Shown one piece after another: positions 30,388 through 39,045 of a stretch of DNA of 39,810 bases. The position numbers were made by a program, and so were the translations under genes. The notes beneath the pieces were generated by a model. That model was not told the DNA's origin. It did no database searches and saw nothing but the letters and a program-made list of their open reading frames with translations. How positions within the stretch are numbered: position 1 is the stretch's first letter; each line of letters opens with the position of its first letter. The stretch lies in NCBI GenBank assembly GCA_009782285.1, contig WRJK01000016.1, forward strand, positions 1 to 39,810, written 5' to 3'. The stretch comes from Clostridiales bacterium. GTDB lineage: Bacteria > Bacillota > Clostridia > Peptostreptococcales > Anaerovoracaceae.

Positions 30388-30795
30388 CTATTTCAACGTC
30401 ACGAGGACGTCGCCGGAATTCACATTGGCGCCCTTGGCCACTGGGACGGTGTCAACAACGCCGGCTGCAGGTGCAAGAATTTCGTTTTCCATCTTCATAG
30501 CTTCAAGTATCAGCAAAATATCGCCTGAGTTCACGGATTGGCCAGGGCTTACCTTGATGTCGAGGATGATGCCAGGCATCGGCGAATTGACTGACTGTGC
30601 CCCTGCAGACGGGGCTGGTGCCGGTGCAGGCTTTGCCGCAGGCGCAGGCTTTGCCGCTGCAGGCGCAGGCGTCGCTGCGGGGGCTGGTGCCGTCACCGGG
30701 GCTGGCGCCGTCACCGGGGCTGGCGCTGATGCAACCGCTTCTTCGACCTCAACCGCGTAGCTCACTCCGTTAACAGTTATATTGTACTTCTTCAT
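30388..30795 (-). CDS. Biotin carboxyl carrier subunit of a biotin-dependent decarboxylase (methylmalonyl-CoA/glutaconyl-CoA type)
   Basis: 135 residues from the ATG at 30795, which has AAAGGAG upstream; an upstream in-frame ATG at 30840 lacks this. N-terminal MKKYNITVNGVSYAVEVEE, an Ala/Pro-rich flexible linker (~28-65), then a biotinyl domain with the biotinylated Lys in EAMKMENEI and PMPGIILDIKV. It carries CO2 on biotin between the carboxyltransferase subunit and the membrane decarboxylase subunit. The carrier–linker layout matches MmdC/GcdC gamma-type subunits. Third gene after the mmdA-like and oadG-like genes, 72 bp downstream of the latter. Confidence 0.93.
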   Translation of the reverse strand: MKKYNITVNGVSYAVEVEEAVASAPAPVTAPAPVTAPAPAATPAPAAAKPAPAAKPAPAPAPSAGAQSVNSPMPGIILDIKVSPGQSVNSGDILLILEAMKMENEILAPAAGVVDTVPVAKGANVNSGDVLVTLK

Positions 30796-30815
30796 GCTAG
30801 TATCTCCTTTCTGAC

Positions 30816-30854
30816 GCGGGTGCTGCCCGCAGCCCAACACTGGGGTTCTGCCCC
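30816..30854 (-). other. Two small GC hairpins between the oadG-like and biotin carrier genes
   Basis: GCGGG-TGCTG-CCCGC (30816-30830) and GGGG-TTCTG-CCCC (30842-30854) are adjacent short stem-loops in the 72-bp intercistronic gap, with no T-run. They could mark an RNA processing site or adjust relative expression; this is inference only. Confidence 0.3.
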
Positions 30855-30867
30855 GGCATTAATTCAA

Positions 30868-31326
30868 TTACATTTTTCTGCTGTCTATGCAGTCTGACCG
30901 CCCTGCGCTGTTCCACGCGTTCCCTTGGCCGGAGACCCTCCTGATCCGGCGCACGACCAACCCGTCTGCCCCGGTGCCGCCCTCAAAAGCCGCAATTGCA
31001 GCCGCAATAACAGCCGCAAGCTCGCCATCGTCCACACGCTCGGTAAAAACTTCTTCCGGCGACGACGCAGCAGCAGCAGCATGCGCCATGTCTCCAGGTG
31101 CTGTGGAATCAGCCCGCAGCCCAGCCGAACCTCTCTTTTCTGACAAAACGAATGCTTTTGTCATTATTGTGATTATTCCCCAAAGCAGGACAAGCACTGC
31201 TAACGTTGTTCCCATGCCCATGAGCATCGTGATCAGCGAGCCGGCCATCCTATCGCCCATCGACATGGCAGATGATCCTATTAGGCTAGGGTCAGTAAAC
31301 CTCTCCATCAATGGAATGTCTGACAT
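30868..31326 (-). CDS. OadG-family small membrane subunit of a Na+-pumping decarboxylase
   Basis: 152 residues. A transmembrane segment (~31-57, ITMLMGMGTTLAVLVLLWGI) precedes a charged and then Ala-rich region and a conserved C-terminal stretch VVRRIRRVSGQGNAWN. OadG/MmdD-type subunits assemble and stabilise the sodium-pumping decarboxylase complex at the membrane and join the soluble subunits to the beta subunit. GGAGG lies 7 nt upstream of the ATG; the gene begins 17 bp after the carboxyltransferase stop. Sequence between the membrane segment and the C-terminal motif is low complexity, as is normal for this family. Confidence 0.85.
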   Translation of the reverse strand: MSDIPLMERFTDPSLIGSSAMSMGDRMAGSLITMLMGMGTTLAVLVLLWGIITIMTKAFVLSEKRGSAGLRADSTAPGDMAHAAAAASSPEEVFTERVDDGELAAVIAAAIAAFEGGTGADGLVVRRIRRVSGQGNAWNSAGRSDCIDSRKM

Positions 31327-31343
31327 ATATACACCTCCTGCGG

Positions 31344-32885
31344 TTAAAGCGGGATGTTCCCGTGTTTTTTCGCCGGCAACGATTCGCGTTTTGAAGCCAG
31401 CATGTCAAAGGCGCTTATGATCCTCGGCCTCGTCGCCGCCGGCACTATGATGTCGTCAACGTAGCCCATTTCAGCCGCCCTGTACGGATTGTTGAACTTT
31501 TCTTCATATTCTGCGATCTTTTCTTCCCTCTTCCCTATGGGGTCGTCAGAATTCGCTATTTCATTTTTAAACACTATATTGGCCGCCCCGGCAGCCCCCA
31601 TCACTGCAATCTGTGCGCTGGGCCATGCAAACACGACATCAGCCCCAAGTTCCCTGTTGCACATGCCAATGTACGCCCCGCCGTAAGCTTTCCTCAGTAT
31701 AAGAGTGACCTTGGGCACTGTGGCTTCGCTGTATGCGTAGAGCATCTTTGCGCCGTGCCTTATTATCCCGCCGTATTCCTGATCCGCCCCAGGCAAAAAC
31801 CCGGGCACGTCTTCGATGGTGAGGAGCGGTATGTTGAAGGCGTCGCACCTTCTGATGAACCTCGCCGCTTTGTCGGATGCGTTGATGTCGAGGCAGCCCG
31901 CGCCGACTTTGGGCTGGTTAGCTATGACGCCGATGGACTGTCCGTCCAGCCTGATGAAGCATGTCACTATGTTCTTCGCGTAAAGAGGCATAACGTCGTA
32001 GATTTTGCCCTCGTCCGCAAGGCTCTTTATGATTTCGTACACGTCGTAAGCCTTGTTGGGGTTTTCCGGTATGATATCGTCGAATTCAGGCACCAGCCTG
32101 TTAGGATCGTCTCCAGTCGGAACGGGCGGCGCAGTTTCCAAGTTGTTCGAAGGCAGGTATGACAGGAGTTCCCTCACTTTAAGTAACGTGTCCTCGTCGT
32201 CCTTGCCAATGAAGTGAGCAACCCCGCTGATGGTGTTGTGCGTCATGGCGCCTCCCAGCTGTTCTGCTGAAACGTCTTCGCCGGTTACAGCCTTGATCAC
32301 CTGCGGCCCTGTTATGAACATTTGGCTCGTTTTGTCAACCATGAAAACAAAATCCGTAATAGCCGGCGAGTACACGGCACCACCCGCACATGGTCCCATG
32401 ATGACAGAAATCTGTGGAATCACGCCCGAAGAAATTGTATTGTTGTAGAAAATTTTCCCGAACCCCGAAAGCGCGTTGACCCCTTCCTGTATCCTTGCCC
32501 CGCCTGAATCGTTCAGCCCTACGAAAGGTGCTCCCATTTTCAGCGCCATCCTTTGCACCTTGACGATTTTTTCAGCGTGGTATTCGCCAAGCGAACCGCC
32601 AAGGACGGTGAAATCCTGTGCGAAAGCGTACACCAACCTTCCGTCTACCGTTCCATAGCCGGTGACTACCCCGTCGCCAATGGCTTTTTTGTCTGCCATA
32701 TCAAAATTGTGGCACCTGTGCGACACAAAAACATCCATTTCGACGAAGCTGCCCTCGTCAAACAGGATGTCCAGCCTTTCCCTCGCTGTCAGCTTGCCGC
32801 TCGCATGCTGCGCATCGATCTTTTTCTGGCCCCCACCCATGGCAATTTCCTGCTTCATGCGGCGAAGTTCATCGAGTTTGCTCAT
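31344..32885 (-). CDS. mmdA: Acyl-CoA carboxyltransferase subunit (methylmalonyl-CoA decarboxylase alpha / propionyl-CoA carboxylase beta family)
   Basis: 513 residues, standard for the family. It transfers CO2 from an acyl-CoA (most likely methylmalonyl-CoA) to biotin on the carrier protein. Motifs: two crotonase-like halves with GGARIQEG, GPCAGGAVYSP, FITGPQVIKAVTGE, then VPGFLPGADQEYGGIIRHGAK and RKAYGGAYIGM. With the oadG-like and biotin carrier genes immediately downstream this points to an Na+-pumping decarboxylase rather than propionyl-CoA carboxylase, which would need a biotin carboxylase gene. Substrate choice between methylmalonyl-CoA and related acids is not fixed by sequence. GGAGG precedes the ATG; promoter at 32934-32962. 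Confidence 0.93.
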   Translation of the reverse strand: MSKLDELRRMKQEIAMGGGQKKIDAQHASGKLTARERLDILFDEGSFVEMDVFVSHRCHNFDMADKKAIGDGVVTGYGTVDGRLVYAFAQDFTVLGGSLGEYHAEKIVKVQRMALKMGAPFVGLNDSGGARIQEGVNALSGFGKIFYNNTISSGVIPQISVIMGPCAGGAVYSPAITDFVFMVDKTSQMFITGPQVIKAVTGEDVSAEQLGGAMTHNTISGVAHFIGKDDEDTLLKVRELLSYLPSNNLETAPPVPTGDDPNRLVPEFDDIIPENPNKAYDVYEIIKSLADEGKIYDVMPLYAKNIVTCFIRLDGQSIGVIANQPKVGAGCLDINASDKAARFIRRCDAFNIPLLTIEDVPGFLPGADQEYGGIIRHGAKMLYAYSEATVPKVTLILRKAYGGAYIGMCNRELGADVVFAWPSAQIAVMGAAGAANIVFKNEIANSDDPIGKREEKIAEYEEKFNNPYRAAEMGYVDDIIVPAATRPRIISAFDMLASKRESLPAKKHGNIPL

Positions 32886-32933
32886 ATAGGTCCCTCCTTA
32901 CGTTATTCATGTTTTTACCAGTATATTATTTAT

Positions 32934-32962
32934 ACTATAAAGCATATCGCCTGTGTTTACAA
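32934..32962 (-). promoter_or_regulatory. Promoter of the mmdA–oadG–BCCP–coaX–dusB–racemase operon
   Basis: -35 TTGTAA (32957-32962), 17-bp spacer, -10 TATAGT (32934-32939), in the gap between the phosphodiesterase stop and the mmdA start. The six genes downstream are spaced -4 to 72 bp apart and end at the hairpin 27628-27677. Confidence 0.6.
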
Positions 32963-32981
32963 GGGTGTTTGGCTGTATTTG

Positions 32982-34655
32982 TCATTGTCCTTGGGGTTCG
33001 GGCAGCTCTGCCTCCTTGTCGAACAGCCACTTGGCAGCTTCAAGGATTTCCTCCGCGCAGACTTCAGATGCTTTTACGTTATCTGGGAGAAGCACCATCA
33101 GCTCTTGGTTGTCGAGGTACTCCCTCCCCGTAATCACTTTGTAGGCTTCCCCAGGCGCCATTGTCTTGTTCCTGTACAATACAAGCGGCGTAGCAAGCCT
33201 GCTGCTCCCAATCCCCCGGCTAATGTATGTAGTTCCAGCCTGCATCATCGTGCGCGAGCCACCATAATAGACGTAAACGTACCTGCCGGAATCCATGGTG
33301 ACTGATTCGGCGCCGACTGCTTTCATGCACTCTGACAGCGGGGACAAAACGGAGCCGTTCTTGTATTTTTGCGCAAACAAAAACTCTTCGTTCACTGTGA
33401 AGGTCAGCGGGATGCCGTTGCAATACCCGTAGTGTTCGCCCGCCTTCACTATTAGGGAGTTTTGCAGCACTTCCCCGACCTCTTGACTAACGTCTTGGTG
33501 GGCAGCCAAGAACGCAATCATGTCTGCAGGATCCTCGAACTCTTCCAGCCTGTACCCGTACCTCTTGTCCAAAATCCAAAGCTTGGATTCGAAAGACCAG
33601 AGCAGGTAATTGAGGCTGGCAACCGTTTTCCCGTTTGACGTCAGTACAAGCCTCAAATCGTGGCGCCCTTCTTGAAGGTCGCTGACAAGTTCGTCGGTAG
33701 CAACTTGGCCGTCGATCAGATATACCCGCGTTTTCCCTGCCCCGTTTTTTATTTTTACGTCTTTCAGGCTCTTGAAGCTTTTTTCCGGCAGCGAAAGGTC
33801 GCACAGTTTGGCGCCGCCGTCAAGGAGATAGTACGATCGCGCAGGCTCTGCGAAATCAGCAGGGATCAGTCTGTTGGCATAAACCCCGTAGACTCCGTTT
33901 GCCATTGCTTCCTCTGCAGCCTCAAAATCTATGACCGGGTGGTAGTAAACTAGGACGCCGTCGTTTGCCAGCCTGTATTTCAAATCCTTGATCAAATAAT
34001 CATGCGCATCCCCCACTGTCACTGCATACAGGGCGTGGTACCTGACAAAACTCAGCAATTCGTCGTAGTCAATGGTTGGCATGGCATAAAGCGTCAAAAT
34101 TACGTCACGGTACCCAAGCCTTTTTACAATGCTGTACTGACCGTATGAATATATCTGCGGGATAATCCTTTCAATATAGCTTGGAAACATTTCAGCTATT
34201 GCTGAAAGCACCCCGATATTGTCGTCTTTAACGTCTGTGATCACCCTGACGTCCTCTGCTTCGTCCAATATGGCAGTAAGCTTTTCAAACGTCAGCGTGT
34301 GAAATTTCCCATTTACCAGTATTTCACCAAATTCTTTTTCGCTCAGTTTTTCGTTGAATGCGGCGCCAAAATAGTATCTGGCCGTCCTGCTCCAATCGTG
34401 TATCATGATCGGCTTGCCATCGCTTGACAAGTCGATGTCCAGCTCTATCAGCTTGTAGCCGTCGGCTATTGACTGCATCACCGCCTCGACGGAATTGGTT
34501 GTTTCGTACCCGTTTATGAAACCTCCCCCATGGGCGACCAGTGAAGGTTTGCCCACCTCCGCGTAGCTCGCTGCTGCTCCAAAAAATACAAACACGGCAA
34601 CTATGGCTGCTGCTGCCGCCGCTTTTATCATAAATCCGATTTTGCTGTCCTGCAC
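32982..34655 (-). CDS. Secreted or membrane-anchored glycerophosphodiester phosphodiesterase with C-terminal copper-amine-oxidase-N-like domain
   Basis: 557 residues from a GTG at 34655, which has GGGGAG upstream; a TTG at 34676 would add seven residues and overlap ftsH. An N-terminal hydrophobic segment (~10-32, AAAAAAIVAVFVFFGAA) is a signal or anchor. The GDPD core has VAHGGG (His42), E71-x-D73 and MIHDWS (His86), the catalytic and metal ligands of the family, which splits glycerophosphodiesters from lipids or teichoic acids. The C-terminal ~150 residues (FTVNEEFLFAQKY...YVYVYYGG) resemble the copper-amine-oxidase N-terminal-like stalk common on Clostridia envelope proteins; this part is less certain. 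Begins 17 bp after ftsH. Confidence 0.85.
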   Translation of the reverse strand: MQDSKIGFMIKAAAAAAIVAVFVFFGAAASYAEVGKPSLVAHGGGFINGYETTNSVEAVMQSIADGYKLIELDIDLSSDGKPIMIHDWSRTARYYFGAAFNEKLSEKEFGEILVNGKFHTLTFEKLTAILDEAEDVRVITDVKDDNIGVLSAIAEMFPSYIERIIPQIYSYGQYSIVKRLGYRDVILTLYAMPTIDYDELLSFVRYHALYAVTVGDAHDYLIKDLKYRLANDGVLVYYHPVIDFEAAEEAMANGVYGVYANRLIPADFAEPARSYYLLDGGAKLCDLSLPEKSFKSLKDVKIKNGAGKTRVYLIDGQVATDELVSDLQEGRHDLRLVLTSNGKTVASLNYLLWSFESKLWILDKRYGYRLEEFEDPADMIAFLAAHQDVSQEVGEVLQNSLIVKAGEHYGYCNGIPLTFTVNEEFLFAQKYKNGSVLSPLSECMKAVGAESVTMDSGRYVYVYYGGSRTMMQAGTTYISRGIGSSRLATPLVLYRNKTMAPGEAYKVITGREYLDNQELMVLLPDNVKASEVCAEEILEAAKWLFDKEAELPEPQGQ

Positions 34656-34672
34656 AATCGGCTCCCCCCTTC

Positions 34673-36670
34673 TCAATCGTCGTCAAGGCCTTCGTAATCA
34701 TCATCGTCGTTGTAGTCATCGCTGTCATCGTCGCTGTAGTCGTCGCTGCTTTCCTCTTCCTCTTTGCGGATCCTCTCGGATTCTGCCGCCTCTTTCTCGT
34801 TGGCCTCCTTGATCTCTTCTTCCCTTTGCTTAATGTCCAAAATAAGCTCTTCTGCAGTCATTTTGCCGCTGTACAACACTTCAAACTGCTCACCGTCCAA
34901 GGTTTCAACTTCAAGCAAAGCGTTGGCGATGACATGGAGCTTGTCGATGTTGGCGGCAAGAAGCCTTTCTGCGTCTAAAAAAGCGTCTTCGACTATTATC
35001 TTGATCTCTTCGTCTATTTCGGAAGCAATCTCTTCGGAATAGTTCCGCCTGGTTGAAAAGTCTTTGCCTAGGAACACTTCGTCTGAAGCACTGTAATTAA
35101 CAGGCCCAAGCCTCTCGCTGAACCCGTATTTCGTCACCATCTCCCTTGCTATTTCCGTCGCTCTCATAATATCGTTGCTGGCGCCGGTGCTGATGTCGTT
35201 GAGCGTCAGTTTTTCTGCAACCCTGCCGCCGAGCAGGTGGACGATCTGCTCACGCATCTTCGTCTTTGTGCTGTAGTATTTGTCTTCTTTCGGCAGTATC
35301 ATAGTAAACCCGCCAGCCCTGCCCCTAGGTATGATCGTAATCTGGTGAACCGGATCGGTATTCGGCAGGCTCCTTGCCACTATTGCATGCCCTGCTTCGT
35401 GGTAAGCGGTCAGTTTCCTCTCCTCTTCGCTGATGACCCTGCTCTTCTTTTCAGGCCCTGCGATGACTTTTGTGATCGCTTCCTCTATCTCATCCATCCT
35501 GATTTTGAGCCCGTTCCTCCTGGCTGTCAGCAAAGCCGCTTCGTTGAGCAGGTTTTCAATGTCTGCCGGAGTGAAGCCCGGGGTCCTCCTCGCGAGGACT
35601 TTAGGCACGACAGTCTCGTCTAGGGGTTTGTTCTTCGCATGTATCTTGAAAATCGCCTCCCTGCCTTTTATGTCAGGAATGCCTATCACTACCTGCCTGT
35701 CGAACCTGCCCGGCCTCAGCAGCGCAGGATCCAATATGTCTGGCCTGTTGGTCGCAGCCAGTATTATAATTCCCGAATTGTCACCAAACCCGTCCATCTC
35801 AACCAGTAGCTGGTTGAGGGTCTGCTCCCTCTCGTCGTGGCCGCCGCCAAGCCCTGCGCCTCTTTTCCTTCCGACGGCGTCAATTTCGTCAATGAAAATG
35901 ATGCACGGCAAATTTTTCTTCGCTTGCTCAAACAGGTCCCTGACCCTAGAAGCACCAACACCGACGAACATTTCCACGAAATCTGAGCCGCTTATGCTGA
36001 AAAACGGCACTCCCGCTTCGCCTGCAGCCGCCTTTGACAGATATGTCTTGCCTGTTCCCGGAGGTCCTACAAGCAGGACGCCTTTTGGTATCCTCGCCCC
36101 CAAGTTGTTGTATTTTTTGGGGTTCTGAAGAAAATCGACGATTTCCGCCAACTCCTCCTTTTCCTCATCGAGCCCCGCAACTTCTTTAAACGTCACCTTC
36201 TTAAGGTCGTCGTTCTTGTGCAGCCTTGCCCTGCTCCTCCCGAAGGACATGACTTTTCCCCCGCCGGCGCCCTGGTTCATGATGATGAACCAGAAAAACA
36301 CAAGAGCCAAGATCATGATAATCGTGGGGAGCATCGTAATGTACCAAGGCTGATGCACAGGCTTGTCGCTGTTGTACTTAAGCGTTGCCGCGTCCACTTG
36401 GGGCATGATGTACTTTGTGCTGATGTATTCGAAATCTATGCCGGTTGGTATGTATGAAATGATGCTTTTGTCTGAATTCAGCGTGGCTGTAAGCGTCCTG
36501 TCCGTCACATTCATCTCTTTGATTTCATGTGCTTGAAGGTATTTCGCAACCTGTGAAAAATCAACCTCTTCAACTGCTTCTTTAGGATCCCTCTGGTAAA
36601 ACCACGCCATGCCTAAGACTAAAGCGAAAATAACTGCGTATATGCCGATATTCTTAACGACTTTGTTCAA
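34673..36670 (-). CDS. ftsH: ATP-dependent zinc metalloprotease FtsH
   Basis: 665 residues. Membrane-bound AAA+ protease that degrades misfolded membrane proteins and short-lived regulators. Two transmembrane segments (~8-25 and ~110-131) flank the extracytoplasmic domain; Walker A GPPGTGKT (202-209), Walker B IIFIDEID (257-264), second region of homology [18 protein letters not shown] (~308-325), zinc site HEAGH (424-428). The C-terminus is an unusually acidic Asp/Ser/Tyr-rich tail of about 25 residues. The start is a TTG at 36670 with GGAAGGA about 10 nt upstream; no better start lies nearby. 52 bp after tilS. Confidence 0.96.
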   Translation of the reverse strand: MNKVVKNIGIYAVIFALVLGMAWFYQRDPKEAVEEVDFSQVAKYLQAHEIKEMNVTDRTLTATLNSDKSIISYIPTGIDFEYISTKYIMPQVDAATLKYNSDKPVHQPWYITMLPTIIMILALVFFWFIIMNQGAGGGKVMSFGRSRARLHKNDDLKKVTFKEVAGLDEEKEELAEIVDFLQNPKKYNNLGARIPKGVLLVGPPGTGKTYLSKAAAGEAGVPFFSISGSDFVEMFVGVGASRVRDLFEQAKKNLPCIIFIDEIDAVGRKRGAGLGGGHDEREQTLNQLLVEMDGFGDNSGIIILAATNRPDILDPALLRPGRFDRQVVIGIPDIKGREAIFKIHAKNKPLDETVVPKVLARRTPGFTPADIENLLNEAALLTARRNGLKIRMDEIEEAITKVIAGPEKKSRVISEEERKLTAYHEAGHAIVARSLPNTDPVHQITIIPRGRAGGFTMILPKEDKYYSTKTKMREQIVHLLGGRVAEKLTLNDISTGASNDIMRATEIAREMVTKYGFSERLGPVNYSASDEVFLGKDFSTRRNYSEEIASEIDEEIKIIVEDAFLDAERLLAANIDKLHVIANALLEVETLDGEQFEVLYSGKMTAEELILDIKQREEEIKEANEKEAAESERIRKEEEESSDDYSDDDSDDYNDDDDYEGLDDD

Positions 36671-36722
36671 TTCGTCTTGTTCCTTCCCTTATCATTTATT
36701 AACACTACAATCCTATATTATA

Positions 36723-38213
36723 TTACAATTCGCTGCTGATTTCAAGTAGGAGAACTTCTTTTGTTCCTTCGGTAACTTTATATTTTTCATTGATTTCGCC
36801 GCGCCAGCCTGAAAAGGGGTTCAGCACCCAGATAGCTTCCTTTCCAAGGCACACAAGCCTGAAGCGCTCCCTTTCCGTCTTTGGTATTTTCCGGTCCACG
36901 AAATAATCCTGAATTTTCTTCTTTCCAGATTTCATGCCCTCCGGAGTGAAACAGTCCCCTTGCTGCCGGCTGCGCAGGACAATGCTTTCGGCATCAGCCC
37001 TTGCAACACCGCCTGTGGCATCCCCTGCCGCAGCACATATGCATCCATAGTCGAAGGCCGCCCAAAGGCTTGCACTCTTTGCGCCGCTTTCTGATTTAAA
37101 CTCTTCCACTGTCAGTGTTTTTTTGATCAGCGCCCATTGTTCTGCCAAGTTTTCATGTTCTTTGCTTAAATGCGCTACTGCGTCACCGTAGGACACCGAC
37201 ATGACGTACCCGCCCGGCAAATTCACTTCTGCCGAAGCGCTGCCACCGGATATGACTTGGTCCATCATGCTGAAATGGGTTGCCGCAATGTCCTGGTCAA
37301 GGCCAATCTCTTGAAAAGCTGCGAGGATTACCCTGTGCCTAATTGCCGGCTCTGCCTTTTTCAGCCCGCCCCTGTCCAGCACCACTGCCTTGTCCGTGCC
37401 GCCTGCACCGCCAAGCGCCTCTGCTTCCCTTCTCAGCGATTTGTACGCAGCATTTGCATGCTCCCATAAATAATCGTTGTCTTCCTTTGCGCTGGCAGAC
37501 AGCCTTGCAAGGGCGTCTACAATGTTTTCGTTGAAGTTTGCAGACAAATACGGCAAAAGCTTCAGCCTTATCCTGTTCCTCGTGTAGACAGGCTGCTGGT
37601 TGGTGTGGTCAATGCAGGGCTTCAGGCTTTTTTCTTTGCAATAGCTTTCAATTTCTGGCCTGCCAAGGTCAAGAAGCGGCCTGATGACCCATGTGCCATG
37701 TTCCCCTTTTCGCTTGTACCCGATCCCCGAAAGGCCGTTTACCCCGGTTCCTCTGACAATTCTCATCAGCATGGTTTCTGCTTGGTCATTTTTATTCTGG
37801 GCAACTGCGATTTTAACCTTATCCGCCGGAATCCCCTTGTCGATCAATTCCTTTGCCGCGTCGTAAAATGCCCCGTACCTGATGTTCCTGCCTGCCTCTT
37901 CGTCCGTTACCCCCTGCTCCTTGGCTATTTTCGCGCAGTCGCAGGCAACCGCTTTGCACGGCACCCCCGCTTTCCGGCAAATCGACAGTACGAATTCCTG
38001 ATCCCGGTCCGCATCGCCCGGCCGCAGCATGTGGTTTACGTGAACTGCCTGCAGGCCAAGTCTGTATTCTTCTTTCAGTTCCAGCATAACAGAAAAAAGG
38101 CACACGGAATCCGGACCCCCTGAAAGCCCGACAATGACGTGGTCGCCTTTATCAAGCAACTCGTTCTTTTCTATTGTGTTTTTAACTGTTTTCGGTAAAG
38201 CTGTTTTATTCAT
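36723..38213 (-). CDS. tilS: tRNA(Ile)-lysidine synthetase
   Basis: 496 residues. It converts cytidine-34 of tRNA-Ile(CAU) to lysidine, changing its decoding from AUG to AUA, and is essential. The N-type ATP pyrophosphatase P-loop SGGPDS is at 31-36; downstream are VNHMLRPGDADRDQEFV, ARNQNKNDQAETMLMRIVRGTG-like residues (AQNKNDQAETMLMR here), and a C-terminal TilS domain with IVLRSRQQGDCFTP and KKIQDYFVDRKIP. No strong ribosome binding site precedes the ATG at 38213 and only 27 bp separate it from the toxin gene, so it may be read from the toxin–antitoxin promoter. The tilS–ftsH order is conserved in Firmicutes, usually with hpt between; hpt is absent here. Confidence 0.95.
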   Translation of the reverse strand: MNKTALPKTVKNTIEKNELLDKGDHVIVGLSGGPDSVCLFSVMLELKEEYRLGLQAVHVNHMLRPGDADRDQEFVLSICRKAGVPCKAVACDCAKIAKEQGVTDEEAGRNIRYGAFYDAAKELIDKGIPADKVKIAVAQNKNDQAETMLMRIVRGTGVNGLSGIGYKRKGEHGTWVIRPLLDLGRPEIESYCKEKSLKPCIDHTNQQPVYTRNRIRLKLLPYLSANFNENIVDALARLSASAKEDNDYLWEHANAAYKSLRREAEALGGAGGTDKAVVLDRGGLKKAEPAIRHRVILAAFQEIGLDQDIAATHFSMMDQVISGGSASAEVNLPGGYVMSVSYGDAVAHLSKEHENLAEQWALIKKTLTVEEFKSESGAKSASLWAAFDYGCICAAAGDATGGVARADAESIVLRSRQQGDCFTPEGMKSGKKKIQDYFVDRKIPKTERERFRLVCLGKEAIWVLNPFSGWRGEINEKYKVTEGTKEVLLLEISSEL

Positions 38214-38240
38214 TTCATCACACAGTAGGCAGCGGAATGG

Positions 38241-38558
38241 TTATATGCTTTTTTCATAATCAGACGCACCATAGACCACCCGCATAATCGAGACAAGTTT
38301 TCTGCTTTCGGATACAAGGTAAAGAGCAATGTAGTTTTTTTCAATCAGTTTCCTGTACCCTTTCGCTTTTAGCAATTCATCGTCGACTGCCGGGCAGGAG
38401 TATGGCATCTCCTCAAGCCGCTTTGTCTTTTTTTCAATTTCTCCTATAAGGTTTTCAGCTGCCATCGGTGCGCGAAGCATATCAAAAATGTATCTGTAGA
38501 TTTCGTCCATGTCGCTTTCTGCAAGTGGTGTGAACTTTACACTGTATTTACTTGACAT
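38241..38558 (-). CDS. RelE/ParE-family toxin
   Basis: 105 residues. Pattern typical of the ParE/RelE toxin fold: YSVKFTPLAESDMDEIYRYI at the N-terminus, a helical middle with IEKKTKRLEEMP, then KGYRKLIEKNYIALYLV and a C-terminal VSIMRVVYGASDYEK strand. RelE types cut mRNA at the ribosome and ParE types block gyrase; sequence alone does not settle which. It overlaps the antitoxin stop by 11 bp, so the pair is translated together. The partner is Phd/YefM-like, which most often goes with RelE/YoeB-like toxins. Confidence 0.85.
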   Translation of the reverse strand: MSSKYSVKFTPLAESDMDEIYRYIFDMLRAPMAAENLIGEIEKKTKRLEEMPYSCPAVDDELLKAKGYRKLIEKNYIALYLVSESRKLVSIMRVVYGASDYEKSI

Positions 38559-38811
38559 ACTTTATCCTCAGCTTGGCAAACACATCATCTGCGTCAAGCA
38601 ATTCCGCACCATCGGCTGTTTGTTTCTCAGCTTCAGCCAGTTTGGAGTATATTGCCGTCCTCGCAAGCTGCCTCTCATAGTACTCAATACTCATGATAAC
38701 CAAATCACCGCAACCATTTTTCGTGATGTAAATGGGCTCAAGGCTTTGATGGCATGTTTCAGATATTTCCGTTGTGTTTCTAAGGTCAGTTATTGGTCTG
38801 ATCTGTGGCAT
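38548..38811 (-). CDS. Phd/YefM-family antitoxin
   Basis: 87 residues from the ATG at 38811, chosen because GGAGG is 6 nt upstream and the family begins with a short I-x-P-I-T-D-L-R segment; an open frame extends to 38916 but without a ribosome binding site and past the promoter. MPQIRPITDLRNTTEI is followed by PIYITKNGCGDLVIMSIEYYE, the usual YefM/Phd DNA-binding domain, and an acidic C-terminal region that would neutralise the toxin. Normally autorepresses its own promoter together with the toxin. Confidence 0.88.
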   Translation of the reverse strand: MPQIRPITDLRNTTEISETCHQSLEPIYITKNGCGDLVIMSIEYYERQLARTAIYSKLAEAEKQTADGAELLDADDVFAKLRIKYVK

Positions 38812-38838
38812 AAAACACCTCCGCATTATTATGTCATT

Positions 38839-38867
38839 ATTATAGCATGATAATAGCATTAGCTCAA
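38839..38867 (-). promoter_or_regulatory. Promoter of the toxin–antitoxin operon
   Basis: -35 TTGAGC (38862-38867), 17-bp spacer, consensus -10 TATAAT (38839-38844), about 28 bp upstream of the antitoxin ATG. AT-rich repeats of TATTAT/ATAATA type surround the -10 and could be antitoxin operator half-sites. Confidence 0.7.
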
Positions 38868-38988
38868 GTGCTGCGTCAACAATATTTCCCAACGACTTGC
38901 TTTTCCCGTACATCAAGAATCACGTCGACCGACAAAGCTGTTGGCGTAGGTTATCTGTAGTTTTTTGCGTATTTACTGGATTATTCGC

Positions 38989-39017
38989 TTGATATTTACA
39001 CGAATGTAATGTATAAT
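38989..39017 (+). promoter_or_regulatory. Promoter of the DUF4143-type ATPase gene
   Basis: -35 TTGATA (38989-38994), 17-bp spacer, -10 TATAAT (39012-39017), 28 bp upstream of the ATG at 39046. Divergent from the toxin–antitoxin promoter; about 120 bp between the two show nothing recognisable. Confidence 0.75.
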
Positions 39018-39045
39018 TGCCCTATATTGAGCAGGAGGTGTCGTC

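Noticed and set aside
34655-34676. TTG start for the phosphodiesterase overlapping ftsH
   Set aside because: The GTG at 34655 has GGGGAG directly upstream; the TTG would place that ribosome binding site inside the coding region.
38812-38916. N-terminal extension of the antitoxin
   Set aside because: The extension runs through the predicted promoter and has no ribosome binding site; the family normally starts at the internal ATG.
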